Shown one piece after another: positions 33,830 through 41,717 of a stretch of DNA of 64,000 nt. Source of the DNA: DATEDA01 sp963789885 (GTDB lineage Bacteria; Pseudomonadota; Gammaproteobacteria; Burkholderiales; SG8-39). Every line of letters starts with the position of its first letter. Positions within the stretch are counted from its first letter, which is position 1. The stretch spans positions 186,001-250,000 of the forward strand of contig CAWBNB010000030.1 of NCBI GenBank assembly GCA_963789885.1. Direction: 5' to 3'. The translations under genes were made by a program, and so were the position numbers. Under the pieces are notes generated by a model. It searched no databases. It worked only from the letters and a program-made list of their open reading frames with translations, and was not told the DNA's origin.

Positions 33830-34305
33830 GACTGCTCCTTGGTGCGGGTCAGGGGCCGGTTGAGCTCCGTGTGCCAGGTGGTCGGGTCGGGACCCGACTC
33901 CGGGCCCGCGACGTAGCACTCCCAGAGGTCCGAGGCAGGCGCGTGGCCCTGGGTCTCGATCCATGCCATGAACTCGCCCCAGGCGCCGGACAGTCCCTCG
34001 TAGGGACCGCGGTATACGGTCCGCGCCACCGTCGCAGCGCGCAGCTCGCCCGGCTCGACGCGGCCCGCGGCGGCGACCGGCGCGGCAACGGGCACGACGA
34101 TCTCGAAATCGACGGTCTCCCCGGGCACTCTCAGGTGATGGGTGAACCACGGCCCGGTCGCGGCAATGCCTTGCGCGGCGATCGCAGCCATCAGCTCGCG
34201 GTAGCCTGGACCCATGACGTGCCGGATTTCCGAGCGCGGAACGGTGAGCCGGATGACCGCGGTCGCCCGGGCGGCGGTCTGCGCGATCTGCGGTTGATCG
34301 ATCAT
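33826..34305 (-). CDS. GyrI-like / effector-binding domain protein
   Basis: 159 residues of the GyrI-like small-molecule-binding fold: VIRLTVPRSEIRHVMGPGYR, PWFTHHLRVPGETVDFEIVV and TVYRGPYEGLSGAWGEFMAW, ending WECYVAGPESGPDP. The family acts as free-standing ligand-binding domain or as gyrase inhibitor. It is the first gene of a six-gene unit and lies directly behind promoter copy 2, with GAGGAGA before the ATG. Confidence 0.88.
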   Translation of the reverse strand: MIDQPQIAQTAARATAVIRLTVPRSEIRHVMGPGYRELMAAIAAQGIAATGPWFTHHLRVPGETVDFEIVVPVAAPVAAAGRVEPGELRAATVARTVYRGPYEGLSGAWGEFMAWIETQGHAPASDLWECYVAGPESGPDPTTWHTELNRPLTRTKEQS

Positions 34306-34332
34306 GAGCGTCTCCTCGTGGGTGTACCGGCT

Positions 34333-34360
34333 GGTCGATCGGCGGCGCCGGAAATCGACA
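34333..34360 (-). promoter_or_regulatory. ECF42-type promoter motif (copy 2)
   Basis: Minus-strand TGTCGA (34355-34360), 16 bases, TCGACC (34333-34338), 27 bases upstream of the start at 34305. It follows immediately after the AHSA1 gene end (34370), separating two units on the same strand. Confidence 0.75.
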
Positions 34361-34369
34361 GCCGCGCGG

Positions 34370-34873
34370 TCAGCTCGGGCGGCGGCGCCCCGGCAGGGAG
34401 TTCAGCGTCTCGTCGAGCCCGTAGAGGACGCCCGTCCAGCGCGCCTCGGTCTCGCCCGCGCGATCCGGCGGCACGTTCTCATGGGTCAGCGCGAGCGCGC
34501 ACCCGTTCTTCAGCGGACTGATCTCGGCCGTCACGCGCGTGACGACGTGCGGGCGATCCGCCATGGCGAGCGTGAAGACGAGCCGTCGATGCGGGACGAT
34601 CTCGACGTATTCGCCGGTGTGCTCGGAATGCGCGCCGTCGTCGCACCGTTCCGCGAACCGGAAGGAGCCGCCGACCCGCGGATCGATGTCGAGCACCGTC
34701 GTCGGCTGCAACGCCGTCGCGAACAGCCAACGGCCGGCGAGTGCGGGCTCGAGCCAGGCATGGAACACGCGCTCCGGCGGCACGCTGAAGCGGCGGGCGA
34801 CGCGTATCGCAGCGGGCGGTGCCGGGATATGCCGGGATCGCCCGTTCTTCCGGGAGCCGGTCAGACGTCGCAT
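34370..34873 (-). CDS. SRPBCC (AHSA1/ActivatorOf90-type) protein
   Basis: 167 residues: RVARRFSVPPERVFHAWLEP, WLFATALQPT, DPRVGGSFRFAERC, HTGEYVEIVPHRRLVFTLAM and LTHENVPPDRAGETEARWTG are the AHSA1-like SRPBCC pattern. The first 20 residues are basic and probably not part of the fold. AAGGA precedes the start. It is the second gene after promoter copy 3. Confidence 0.9.
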   Translation of the reverse strand: MRRLTGSRKNGRSRHIPAPPAAIRVARRFSVPPERVFHAWLEPALAGRWLFATALQPTTVLDIDPRVGGSFRFAERCDDGAHSEHTGEYVEIVPHRRLVFTLAMADRPHVVTRVTAEISPLKNGCALALTHENVPPDRAGETEARWTGVLYGLDETLNSLPGRRRPS

Positions 34874-34902
34874 GGTCCTTCGGGTTGCCGAGGTTGTCGG
34901 CC

Positions 34903-35058
34903 CTAGTCGATCGGCCGGGGCCGGATTCCTCTCCCGGCAAGGAGAAGGAGCAGCGCGATCAGGGTTCCACCCGGCACTATGATCGCCAGCATCAGATAGG
35001 GGCCAAACTCCCGGCCAAATCGACGCAGCATCCCGAAACTGTTCGTGGCTATTCGCAT
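34903..35058 (-). CDS. 51-residue single-span membrane peptide
   Basis: The ATG at 35058 is preceded by CAGGAG; the frame encodes MRIATNSFGMLRRFGREFGP, then a hydrophobic helix YLMLAIIVPGGTLIALLLLL and a basic tail AGRGIRPRPID. The layout (short amphipathic lead, one membrane helix, positive tail) and its place directly behind promoter copy 3 and 29 bases before the AHSA1 gene support a real gene. I do not recognise its family. Confidence 0.65.
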   Translation of the reverse strand: MRIATNSFGMLRRFGREFGPYLMLAIIVPGGTLIALLLLLAGRGIRPRPID

Positions 35059-35110
35059 TGCCGCTCCTGCCTGCCTCAAACGGCCCGCAATCCTCGGACC
35101 TTCACTGCAT

Positions 35111-35138
35111 GGTCGAACGGGCGAGCTCGGAATCGACA
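35111..35138 (-). promoter_or_regulatory. ECF42-type promoter motif (copy 3)
   Basis: Minus-strand TGTCGA (35133-35138), 16 bases, TCGACC (35111-35116), 52 bases upstream of the peptide gene start at 35058. Confidence 0.75.
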
Positions 35139-35196
35139 CGTTGATGCGGCACCGGCTGCCTTCGACGGGCGGAAGCTCGGCTGCGGGCCGGACCGC

Positions 35197-35982
35197 TCAG
35201 CTCTTCAGCCGGTAGCCGGTCCGGAAGATCCACCAGACGAACCCGAGGCCGAGGATGAGGAACCCCAACGTCATCGCGAGGCTGATCTCCACGCCAACGT
35301 CCGCGGTGCCATAGAAGCTCCAGCGGAAGCCGCTGATCAGGTAGACGATCGGGTTGAACAGGCTGAAGGTGCGCCACCCGCCGGGCAGCATGTCGATCGA
35401 GTAGAACGCGCCGCCGAGGAAGGTGAGCGGCGTGATGACCAGCATCGGGATGAATTGCAGCTGCTCGAAACCCTTGGCCCAGATGCCGATGATGAAGCCG
35501 AACAGGCTGAACGTCGTCGCGGTGAGCAGCAGAAAGGCGACCATGAACCCGGGATGCAGGATGCCGATCGGCACGAAGAGCGTTGCCGTCACGAGGATGA
35601 CCAGGCCCAGGATCACCGACTTGGCGGCCGCCGCGCCGACGTAGCCGAGCACCATCTCCAGCGGCGACACCGGCGCAGACAGCACTTCGTAGATCGTGCC
35701 GGTGAAGCGGGGCAGATAGATGCCGAACGAGGCGTTTGACAGGCTCTCGGTGAAGAGCGACAGCATGACCAGTCCGGGCACGATGAAGGCGCCGTAAGGC
35801 ACACCGTCCACCTCGTTCATGCGCGAGCCGATCGCCGCGCCGAACACGATGAAGTAGAGGGACGTGGTGATCACCGGTGTCACCAGGCTCTGCCACACGG
35901 TGCGGCGCGCCCGCGCCATCTCGAAGCGGTAGATCGCGAACACCCCGTGGCGGTTGAATGCCGGGACCGTCGTGGTACTCAT
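35197..35982 (-). CDS. ABC-2 type exporter permease
   Basis: 261 residues with six membrane segments and the ABC-2 signature: RTVWQSLVTPVITTSLYFIV, GASFGIYLPRFTGTIYEVL-type region (SNASFGIYLPRFTGTIYEVL), PMLVITPLTFLGGAFYSIDM and FNPIVYLISGFRWSFYG. It resembles the NodJ/drug-resistance group. The start overlaps the ATPase gene end by four bases. Together they form an exporter of unknown substrate and are the distal genes of the unit behind promoter copy 4. Confidence 0.92.
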   Translation of the reverse strand: MSTTTVPAFNRHGVFAIYRFEMARARRTVWQSLVTPVITTSLYFIVFGAAIGSRMNEVDGVPYGAFIVPGLVMLSLFTESLSNASFGIYLPRFTGTIYEVLSAPVSPLEMVLGYVGAAAAKSVILGLVILVTATLFVPIGILHPGFMVAFLLLTATTFSLFGFIIGIWAKGFEQLQFIPMLVITPLTFLGGAFYSIDMLPGGWRTFSLFNPIVYLISGFRWSFYGTADVGVEISLAMTLGFLILGLGFVWWIFRTGYRLKS

Positions 35983-36992
35983 TCGACTACCCTCGCGCCA
36001 GAACCGCGCTCGGGGTTCGCCCTTGGGTGCGGCCCTGCGGGCTCAGCGCGCTCGCTCACCAGGCTGACGAAGATGTCTTCGAGCGAGCTCTGCCGAGTGT
36101 TCAGGTCCGAGTATCCGATCCCCAGGTCGCCGATCCGCCGCAAGAGCGTCGGGATCGCCGTGCGCTCGTCACTCGCGTGGAAGGTGTATTCGAGATCGCA
36201 GCCGCCGTTCGCGAGCGCGAGGTTCCAGTCGCTCAGGCCCGCGGGAATCGCCGTCATCGGCTGGTGCAGGTGCAGCGTGAGCTGCTTCTTGCCGAGCTTG
36301 CGCATGAGCGCCGTCTTCTCCTCGACCACGACGAGCTCGCCCTTGTTCACCACGCCGATCCGGTCGGCCATCTCCTCGGCCTCGTCGATGTAATGCGTGG
36401 TCAGGATGATGGTGACGCCGCTCTCGCGGAGGCGGCGCACGAGTGCCCACATGTCGCGGCGCAGCTCGACGTCGACCCCGGCGGTCGGCTCGTCGAGGAA
36501 CAGGACCTGCGGCTCGTGCGCGAGCGCTTTGGCGATGAGCACGCGCCGCTTCATGCCGCCCGACAGGGTCATGATCTTGTCGTTGCGCTTCTCCCACAGC
36601 GACAGGTCGCGCAGCACTTGCTCGAGGTGCGCGGGGTCCGGCGCACGTCCGAAGAGGCCGCGGCTGAAGCGGACCGTGCCCCACACCGACTCGAACATGT
36701 CGGTGTGGAGCTCCTGGGGCACCAGGCCGATCTTCGACCGGGCGGCGCGGTACTCGCGCACGATGTCGTGGCCGTCCACGAGGACCCGTCCCGCGGTCGG
36801 TGTGACGATGCCGCAGACGATGCTGATCAGAGTCGTCTTGCCGGCGCCGTTCGGGCCGAGGAGGGCGAAGATCTCGCCCCGCCGGATCTCGAGGTCGACG
36901 CGCTTCAGCGCCTGCAGGCCCGAGGCGTAGGTCTTCGTCAGGCCCGAAATCGTGATCACCGCCGGTGCCGGCGGTAGCGTGACGCGATCCAT
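35979..36992 (-). CDS. ABC exporter ATP-binding protein (drug-resistance / NodI type)
   Basis: 337 residues from the ATG at 36992 (TAATG overlap with the DGPF gene upstream). Walker A LLGPNGAGKTTLI, signature LSGGMKRRVLIAKALAHEP, Walker B VLFLDEPTAGVDVELRRDMW and the H-loop TTHYIDEAEEMADRI are intact. The C-terminal 80 residues carry the usual DrrA/NodI-type extension (SSLEDIFVSL). The gene is embedded between DGPF genes and the permease, which puts the exporter under the same control as the DGPF proteins. Confidence 0.92.
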   Translation of the reverse strand: MDRVTLPPAPAVITISGLTKTYASGLQALKRVDLEIRRGEIFALLGPNGAGKTTLISIVCGIVTPTAGRVLVDGHDIVREYRAARSKIGLVPQELHTDMFESVWGTVRFSRGLFGRAPDPAHLEQVLRDLSLWEKRNDKIMTLSGGMKRRVLIAKALAHEPQVLFLDEPTAGVDVELRRDMWALVRRLRESGVTIILTTHYIDEAEEMADRIGVVNKGELVVVEEKTALMRKLGKKQLTLHLHQPMTAIPAGLSDWNLALANGGCDLEYTFHASDERTAIPTLLRRIGDLGIGYSDLNTRQSSLEDIFVSLVSERAEPAGPHPRANPERGSGARVVE

Positions 36993-37327
36993 TATTCGAC
37001 CGACAGTTCCCGCACCGGGCGCACCTCGATGCTCCCGACGCGCGCGGGCGGGATCTTCGCGGCGAGCTGGACGGCCTCGTCGAGGTCCTTCGCGTCGATC
37101 AGGTAGAACCCGGCGAGCTGCTCCTTCGTTTCCGCGAAGGGACCGTCCGTCAGCGACATCTTGCCGTCGCGCACGCGCACGGTCGTCGCTGTCTCCACGC
37201 GCTGGAGGGCCTCGGCGGCGACATAGCGTCCGCTCTTCCGGAGCGAATCCCCGTAGGCCTTGCATTCGCTGTCGGGAATGTCAGCGAGCGTCCGCTCCTC
37301 CATATAGACCAGGCACAGATATTTCAT
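36992..37327 (-). CDS. DGPF/YCII-family protein
   Basis: 111 residues: MKYLCLVYMEERTLADIPDS, LTDGPFAETKEQLAGFYLID, LDEAVQLAAKIPPARVGSIE and VRPVREL. It is very similar to the DGPF protein at 31839-32213. Its stop overlaps the ABC ATPase start, so the exporter is translated behind it. Confidence 0.92.
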   Translation of the reverse strand: MKYLCLVYMEERTLADIPDSECKAYGDSLRKSGRYVAAEALQRVETATTVRVRDGKMSLTDGPFAETKEQLAGFYLIDAKDLDEAVQLAAKIPPARVGSIEVRPVRELSVE

Positions 37328-37363
37328 GAACCCTTGCTCGATCGTCGTGGCAGCACGGTCGTG

Positions 37364-37756
37364 CTACTGCGCGGTATTCTCGGCGAGGAAACCGAGCGCG
37401 CGCAGGGTCTTCTCGTCCTCGGCCACCGGCCGCACCTCGACCGACCCGATCCAGGCGCCGGGGATCTTCGCGGCGACCTGAACCGCCTCGTCGCGGTCCT
37501 TGGCCTCGATCAGATAGTAGCCGCCCAGCTGCTCCTTGGTCTCCGCGTAGGGGCCATCGGTGGTCGAGGCCTTGCCCTGCCGCACCCGAACCGTGGTCGC
37601 GGTGGCGGGGGGCAGGAGCCGGTTGCAGCCGACGAAGTGGCCGCTTTTCCTGATCGCCGCGGTGAACTCGCGGTAGTCCTCGAAGTGCTTCGCCGCATCG
37701 GCCTGCGGCATTTGCTCCATCACGTTTCCGGCGCGGATCAGACACAGGAACTTCAT
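37364..37756 (-). CDS. DGPF/YCII-family protein
   Basis: 130 residues: MKFLCLIRAGNVMEQMPQAD, TTDGPYAETKEQLGGYYLIE (DGPY variant), DEAVQVAAKIPGAWIGSVEV and RPVAEDEKTLRALGF. AGGAGAAC precedes the start. It is the first gene of the unit after promoter copy 4 and the DGPF gene closest to the ECF sigma gene. Confidence 0.92.
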   Translation of the reverse strand: MKFLCLIRAGNVMEQMPQADAAKHFEDYREFTAAIRKSGHFVGCNRLLPPATATTVRVRQGKASTTDGPYAETKEQLGGYYLIEAKDRDEAVQVAAKIPGAWIGSVEVRPVAEDEKTLRALGFLAENTAQ

Positions 37757-37783
37757 GAAGTTCTCCTCGATGGGGATACCCCT

Positions 37784-37811
37784 GGTCGAACGGGGGTGCG
37801 CGAAATCGACG
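37784..37811 (-). promoter_or_regulatory. ECF42-type promoter motif (copy 4)
   Basis: Minus-strand CGTCGA (37806-37811), 16 bases, TCGACC (37784-37789), 27 bases upstream of the start at 37756. It lies between the sigma gene end and the first DGPF gene, so the sigma factor may activate the neighbouring unit directly. The first base differs from the other copies (C instead of T). Confidence 0.7.
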
Positions 37812-37820
37812 GCGTGTCGC

Positions 37821-39197
37821 TCAGGCCCGCAACTCGGCCAGCCGCCGCTCGAGAAACCGCCGCTCGGGTTCTTGCCGGGTGAGAGCGAGCGCCCGCTCGT
37901 AGGAGGCGCGGGCCGCGGCGGCGTCCCCCAGCCGGCGGCAGAGGTCTGCCCGCGCCGCGTGCGCCAGGCGGTAGTCCTGCAGGTCGCCGCGGCCGAGGAT
38001 CGCGTCCACCAGCGCGAGCCCGGCCGCCGGGCCGTCGCGCATCGCCACCGCCACCGCGCGGTTCAGCTCGACCACCGGCGACGGCTCGGCATCGAGGAGG
38101 ACGTCATAGAGCCCGACGATCTCGCTCCAGTCGGTGGCGTTGGCGGTCGCCGCCTCGGCATGTACCGCCGCGATCGCCGCCTGGAGCGTGTAGGGGCCGA
38201 AGCGCCGCGACCCGAGCGCCCGGTGTACCAGCGCCGACCCTTCCGCGATCTGCTCCCGGTTCCAGAGCGAGCGGTCCTGGTCGGCGAGGAGGACGAGCTC
38301 GCCGTCGGGCGAAGCGCGCGCGGCGCGCCGCGCCTCCTGCAGGAGCATCAGCGCCAGCAGTCCGATCACCTCGGGCTCGGGCAGCAGTTCCATCAGCAGC
38401 CGCCCGAGGCGGATCGCCTCGCTCGACAGATCGACCCGGGTGAGTGACCCGCCGGACGACGCCGAATAGCCTTCGTTGAACACGAGGTAGACCACCCGCA
38501 GCACGCTGTCCAGCCGCTCCGGCAGCTCGGCCGGCGACGGCACCTGGTAGGGGATGCGGGCGTCGCGGATCTTCGCCTTGGCGCGCACGATCCGCTGCGC
38601 CAAGGTCGGTGGGGTGCTGAGGAACGCCTGCGCGATCTCCTCGGTAGTGAGGCCGCAGATCTCGCGCAGCGTGAGCGCGACCTGCGCGTCGGGCGCGAGG
38701 GCGGGGTGGCAGCAGGTGAAGACGAGGCGGAGGCGATCGTCCTCGATGTCCTCGCCGTCGCGAGGCGGGGTATCGTCGGGAATCGCCTCGACCTGCTCGG
38801 CGACCTCTTCCATTGCCACGAACCGGGCGCGCCGGCGGATGCCGTCGATCGCCTTGAAGCGGCCGGCCGAAACGAGCCAGGCCCGCGGGTTCGCGGGCAC
38901 TCCGTCGCGCGGCCACTGCTCGAGCGCCGCCCGGAAGGCGTCGCTCAACGCCTCCTCGGCGAGGTCGAAGTCCCCGAGCAGGCGGATCAACGTGGCGAAG
39001 ACGCGGCGCGACTCGGCGCGGTAGACCGCTTCGGCCGTCGCGCGCGCCTGTGCCGCCCGGTCCGCGCTCACCGGTGGCGGTCCCGCGGGCGACGCGGGTC
39101 GGAGTTCATCGGCAGCGGGGGGTGTTTCGTGGTGGCGAAGCGACCCGATTACACGCCGCTTCGGGGTCGCTTGTCTATCGTGCAGTCCGGCAGTCAT
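37821..39197 (-). CDS. Large ECF-type sigma factor with C-terminal extension (ECF42-like)
   Basis: 458 residues; the ATG at 39197 has AGGAGG seven bases upstream. Region 2 is AVYRAESRRVFATLIRLLGD to FDLAEEALSDAFRAALEQWP, with PRAWLVSAGRFKAIDGIRRR as region 2.4; region 4 is LALREICG-like (LTLREICGLTTEEIAQAFLS) with TPPTLAQRIVRAKAKIRDAR. A further 220-residue helical extension (DSVLRVVYLVFNEGYSASSG onward, including TPR-like LALVDAILGRGDLQDYRLAH) replaces an anti-sigma partner. Together with four DGPF genes and repeated TGTCGA/TCGACC motifs this fits group ECF42. Confidence 0.92.
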   Translation of the reverse strand: MTAGLHDRQATPKRRVIGSLRHHETPPAADELRPASPAGPPPVSADRAAQARATAEAVYRAESRRVFATLIRLLGDFDLAEEALSDAFRAALEQWPRDGVPANPRAWLVSAGRFKAIDGIRRRARFVAMEEVAEQVEAIPDDTPPRDGEDIEDDRLRLVFTCCHPALAPDAQVALTLREICGLTTEEIAQAFLSTPPTLAQRIVRAKAKIRDARIPYQVPSPAELPERLDSVLRVVYLVFNEGYSASSGGSLTRVDLSSEAIRLGRLLMELLPEPEVIGLLALMLLQEARRAARASPDGELVLLADQDRSLWNREQIAEGSALVHRALGSRRFGPYTLQAAIAAVHAEAATANATDWSEIVGLYDVLLDAEPSPVVELNRAVAVAMRDGPAAGLALVDAILGRGDLQDYRLAHAARADLCRRLGDAAAARASYERALALTRQEPERRFLERRLAELRA

Positions 39198-39257
39198 CGG
39201 TGACCTCCTGGCTCGCGCTCGGCTCGCCGCGCGCCGTCACATGACTTGTTTGTTAAA

Positions 39258-39278
39258 TATCTTAGTTGCAAAGAGATA
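39258..39278. promoter_or_regulatory. AT-rich palindrome between divergent sigma and MarR genes, probable MarR operator
   Basis: TATCT (39258-39262) and AGATA (39274-39278) flank an 11-base centre containing TTGCAA, in a markedly AT-rich stretch (39246-39278) of this GC-rich DNA. It lies 26 bases before the MarR start and about 60 bases before the sigma start, where a MarR-type repressor usually binds to control itself and the divergent gene. Confidence 0.45.
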
Positions 39279-39303
39279 CGGACGGTAAGACAATCACCGC
39301 GAC

Positions 39304-39834
39304 ATGTCAAGCCATTCGACCGACCGCGCATCCCTGCTTGCCGGCGTCCTGCGCGAGGTCCGCCGGATGACCGCGCAGTCGGTGCTGATCAGCCAGGCGG
39401 TGAGCGAGCGCTTCGGGCTCACGAGCTCCGACCTCGAGTGCCTCGATCTCGCGCTCCTCAGCGGCGGCGCGACCGCCGGGGAGTTCGCGAAGGCCACCGG
39501 CCTCACGACCGGGGCGATCACCGGCGTGATCGACCGCCTCGAGCGGGCCGGCTACGTGCGCCGCGAAAAGGACCCGGCCGACCGGCGCAAGGTCGTCGTC
39601 CGCGCGCGACCGGCCATGACGCGGCAGATCGCGCCGCTCTACGACTCGCTGCAAAGGGAGATGTCGGCCCTCTGGTCGAGGTACAACGACGAGGAACTCG
39701 CCCTCATCCTCGACTTTCTGACGAAGAGCTGCGACCTGGCGGTCCAGGAAATCGCCAAGCTGCAGAGCAAGGCCCCGGCGCGACTGCGGCGGGCGCGGCG
39801 AAAACGGCTCGCCGCGTCCGCCGGCCGGGCGTAA
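39304..39834 (+). CDS. MarR-family transcriptional regulator
   Basis: 176 residues. The winged helix is TAGEFAKATGLTTGAITGVI, then DRLERAGYVRREKDPADRRK, the classic MarR wing with conserved Asp-Arg. N- and C-terminal helices form the dimer interface; the C-terminus has an Arg/Lys-rich tail. It is divergent from the ECF42-like gene and convergent with the DUF2235 gene. It may repress the ECF42-like gene through the palindrome at 39258-39278. Confidence 0.92.
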   Translation: MSSHSTDRASLLAGVLREVRRMTAQSVLISQAVSERFGLTSSDLECLDLALLSGGATAGEFAKATGLTTGAITGVIDRLERAGYVRREKDPADRRKVVVRARPAMTRQIAPLYDSLQREMSALWSRYNDEELALILDFLTKSCDLAVQEIAKLQSKAPARLRRARRKRLAASAGRA

Positions 39835-39840
39835 GCGGGA

Positions 39841-41541
39841 TCAGCGCTCCGGCTCGCGCGCACCAACGGCCGCCGGAACCCGCGCGCCGCCGCTCCGCGC
39901 GCCGACCGCGCCCGAGGGACGCGCGGGCCTCGGTGCCGCCGAGGAGGCCGCGCGCGCGCGCTTCAGCGCGTCCCGCAGCCGCTGCTGCTGCTTGTGCCAG
40001 AACTGCGAGAACACCTTGCTCATGCCGCGATCGGCGATCCGCCCCAACACGTAGGAAGCGAGGAATCCGGCCGCTAGCACCCCAAGCACCACCCGATGTT
40101 CCCTCAGGCTCCCCAGAACCTCGTTCGCAGTGTCGAACGGGCTCGTGACGACACCCCAGAGGAGCAGCGCGATGCTCTTCGGGAACGACCACAGGCTGCT
40201 TGTCGCCTCCGGGCCGTTCAGGAGCGCCGCGGCGAGGACGAGCGCGACGCACGACAGCAGAAACAGGTAGGACGACGCTCTGCCCAGGAACACCTTCGTC
40301 CGCACCTGCGCGATCAGCGACGGCGAACCGGCATGGGCCGACGACAGCACGTCCTGCAGTTCGGCGGCGCGCTGGTCCGCCGTCGCGTCCTTGGCCGGGT
40401 CGCCGGTCGGCGTGATCACCACCCGCGCACGCGCCGGCAGATTCCCCGGGTTGTAGTCCTCGGTGCCGTGCGCGATCCTCTCCAGGACGCTCAGATGCAC
40501 CGCCGGCGCAACTGCGTTGTCCCGGCACATCTCCTCGATGTCGCGCGGCTTCCAGCGGTAGAACATGCCGAGCCCGGAGCGCGGATCGTAGAGCTTGTCG
40601 TCGACGTTCGCGTGGTCGCCGTAGGCGACGCGGTCGTTGGCGACGAAGCGCACCCCCGCGTCCCTGGCCTTCTGCATCATCCAGTCGAGCGCGACGAGCG
40701 ACATGCCCTGCTTGGGATAGCCGCCGCCGACGTTGGAATGCGCGCCGGCGAACCACACCTGCTCGATGTTCTGGCCGGCGTTCCCGCTGCGCCCCTGCTC
40801 GTTCCCGCTGCGCACCTGCTCGTCCCACAGCAGCGGATGGAACGAGTGGCGTTCGTCGTCGATCGCGAGCGCATGGCAGGCGCGCTCGACCCGGTCGCTC
40901 AGCCTGCGGTCCGGAAACTTGAACCGGTAGATGAAGGTGTTGACGAAGTCGCTGAGGTGGACGGGGAGTCCGACCGCGTCCACCGTGTCCCACACGCCGA
41001 TGAACGCGATTCTGGCGTCGCCGGGATGGGCGAACTCGGCCTTGAAGCGCGCGGCCGGCTCGCCGCTCGGCTTGCCCCGGAACCATTCCATGAGGCGGGT
41101 CCGGTAGCGGCTGCGATAGGCGCTGTACGCCTTGCGGACCGTCTTTTCGAACACCTCGGCCGAGCTCTGCGACACGGCCCGCGCATCGATGATGCCGCAG
41201 GTGCAGATCAACCCGGCGAGCGTGCGGACGGTGAAGGCGCCGCGACTGAACCCGAAGAGGAAGATGCGGTCGCCCGGATCGTAGATCCGGCACAGCTCCT
41301 TGTAGAGCTGCCGCACGTTGCGGCCGAGACCGTAGCCGGTCGCTCCGGCGACGAGCTTCAGCGGCTTGAAGCTTTCGGTGCCGACGCCGTCGTCGTAGAT
41401 CGCGACCTGCGGCACGAGCGCTGCGTCGTAGCGATGACCGTTGAGGTCCGCCGCCTCGAAGATCTTGAAGACGTTGGTGCCGCGCCCCTTGATCGCCGTG
41501 TTGCCGGTGCCGTCGGAGCAGATGATGATGTTCTTCGCCAT
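39841..41541 (-). CDS. DUF2235 (lipase-like alpha/beta-hydrolase) protein with C-terminal membrane helices
   Basis: 566 residues. The N-terminal DUF2235 domain has MAKNIIICSDGTGNTAIKGR, YDDGVGTESFKPLK, the nucleophile elbow LFGFSRGAFTVRTLAGLICT (GFSRG, Ser nucleophile), FIGVWDTVDAVGLPV and WFAGAHSNVGGGYPK with the catalytic-type His. Two membrane helices follow (YLFLLSCVALVLAAALL near 430 and VVLGVLAAGFLASYVLG near 490), then a basic coiled tail. Tle-type phospholipase effectors share this domain, but here no type VI gene is near and the two membrane helices suggest a membrane-bound housekeeping form. A 7-residue tandem repeat (VRSGNEQGRSGNAG) interrupts the domain. Confidence 0.85.
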   Translation of the reverse strand: MAKNIIICSDGTGNTAIKGRGTNVFKIFEAADLNGHRYDAALVPQVAIYDDGVGTESFKPLKLVAGATGYGLGRNVRQLYKELCRIYDPGDRIFLFGFSRGAFTVRTLAGLICTCGIIDARAVSQSSAEVFEKTVRKAYSAYRSRYRTRLMEWFRGKPSGEPAARFKAEFAHPGDARIAFIGVWDTVDAVGLPVHLSDFVNTFIYRFKFPDRRLSDRVERACHALAIDDERHSFHPLLWDEQVRSGNEQGRSGNAGQNIEQVWFAGAHSNVGGGYPKQGMSLVALDWMMQKARDAGVRFVANDRVAYGDHANVDDKLYDPRSGLGMFYRWKPRDIEEMCRDNAVAPAVHLSVLERIAHGTEDYNPGNLPARARVVITPTGDPAKDATADQRAAELQDVLSSAHAGSPSLIAQVRTKVFLGRASSYLFLLSCVALVLAAALLNGPEATSSLWSFPKSIALLLWGVVTSPFDTANEVLGSLREHRVVLGVLAAGFLASYVLGRIADRGMSKVFSQFWHKQQQRLRDALKRARAASSAAPRPARPSGAVGARSGGARVPAAVGAREPER

Positions 41542-41717
41542 CGCGAATTTCCCCCTCCTCGGTCGAACACGCTTGCCCTGGTCGCCTCGTTCGGTCGCAG
41601 CGCGGTCCGCGCGACAAGTAGGGTCTGCGCCGGGCGCTCGACGGTCAATACTTCAGACGGCCTAAACCGTCTCGGCATCCCCGGGACCGCGGCGTCCGGC
41701 CGTCCTATACTTTGCTC

